Positions 63,933 through 64,000 of a stretch of DNA of 64,000 bases are shown piece after piece. The stretch spans positions 104,138 to 168,137 of the forward strand of contig JAERTE010000139.1 in assembly GCA_016845145.1 (NCBI GenBank). Reading direction: 5' to 3'. How positions within the stretch are numbered: position 1 is the first letter of the stretch; each line of letters starts with the position of its first letter. Under the pieces are notes generated by a model that saw only the letters and a program-made list of their open reading frames with translations, was not told the DNA's origin and made no database searches. The stretch is from Rhodospirillaceae bacterium. GTDB taxonomy: Bacteria; Pseudomonadota; Alphaproteobacteria; Rhodospirillales; Casp-alpha2. A program made the translations under genes and the position numbers.

Positions 63933-64000
63933 ATGCGCACAGGAATATCCATTACCGTCACTCCCGAAGACCGTCGGCGTCTCGAAGCGATTGTCCGGGA
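63933..64000 (+). CDS. IS630-family transposase, N-terminal fragment cut by window edge
   Basis: From ATG 63933 the frame reads MRTGISITVTPEDRRRLEAI then VR and continues past the window. The RTGISI.V...DRRRLEA.V N-terminus is characteristic of IS630-type transposases that begin with a helix-turn-helix. The rest, including the DDE domain, is outside the window. It shows a mobile element directly upstream of the acyl-CoA synthetase operon. Confidence 0.78.
   Translation, partial: MRTGISITVTPEDRRRLEAIVR

Overview
The window is a stretch of a high-GC alphaproteobacterial chromosome, most likely from the Rhodospirillales. Supporting signs are the mdh-sucC-sucD-sucA order, an sdhCDAB operon, ethylmalonyl-CoA pathway enzymes, a split ccmAB / ccmCDEFGHI cytochrome c maturation locus, and liv-type ABC transporters linked to acyl-CoA ligases. 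Gene assignment rests on recognised protein families; no search was run.

Layout. 1-6.7 kb (minus): TCA genes sucA (cut by the window edge), sucD, sucC and mdh, then zapE and a homoserine-dehydrogenase-like oxidoreductase. 6.8-10.7 kb (plus): sterol-desaturase-like protein, enoyl-CoA hydratase, AMP-forming ligase, glutathione transferase. 10.8-16.4 kb (minus): PAS protein, FMN-binding regulator, enoyl-CoA hydratase and the succinate dehydrogenase operon. 16.4-17.4 kb: about 1 kb without a credible gene but rich in inverted repeats, including a four-hairpin candidate RNA. 17.4-19.4 kb: mesaconyl-CoA hydratase and a malyl-CoA lyase/thioesterase-type protein. 19.4-21 kb (plus): pyridoxal kinase and a single-domain response regulator. 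21-27 kb (minus): asd, a GNAT protein, leuB, leuD, a DUF1684 gene and leuC. 27-31 kb (minus): rplS, trmD, rimM, rpsP and ffh. 31-34.8 kb (plus): XRE regulator, dapF, mtaB, ftsY. 35-45 kb: TPR protein, nitronate monooxygenase, two amidases, DUF924, DUF2141, NUDIX and an MCP-like protein. 45-54 kb (minus): pgk, LysE exporter and all ccm genes. 54-63.6 kb (minus): FkbM methyltransferase, PaaK-like ligase, a five-component liv-type transporter and a long-chain-type acyl-CoA synthetase. The last 68 bases are the start of an IS630-type transposase.

How the genes work together. The left half is central carbon flux: succinyl-CoA synthetase, succinate dehydrogenase, malate dehydrogenase and the C4/C5-CoA steps that regenerate glyoxylate and malate. 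The middle carries aspartate-family and leucine biosynthesis plus translation and SRP genes. The right half builds c-type cytochromes (with an FNR/FixK-like box) and imports and CoA-activates an unidentified carboxylic acid.

The most notable signals are regulatory or structural: (i) a leader peptide MIHAIKKTTETKTTR followed by mutually exclusive hairpins upstream of asd, a textbook ribosome-mediated attenuator keyed to Thr/Lys codons; (ii) a second leader-like ORF plus a strong terminator before the GNAT gene; (iii) a malate dehydrogenase with a 63-residue histone-H1-like Lys/Ala/Pro tail; (iv) the structured sdhC-upstream intergenic region; (v) a 26-bp near-perfect palindrome upstream of the acyl-CoA synthetase/liv operon; (vi) a response regulator ending in a FliM-like docking motif.
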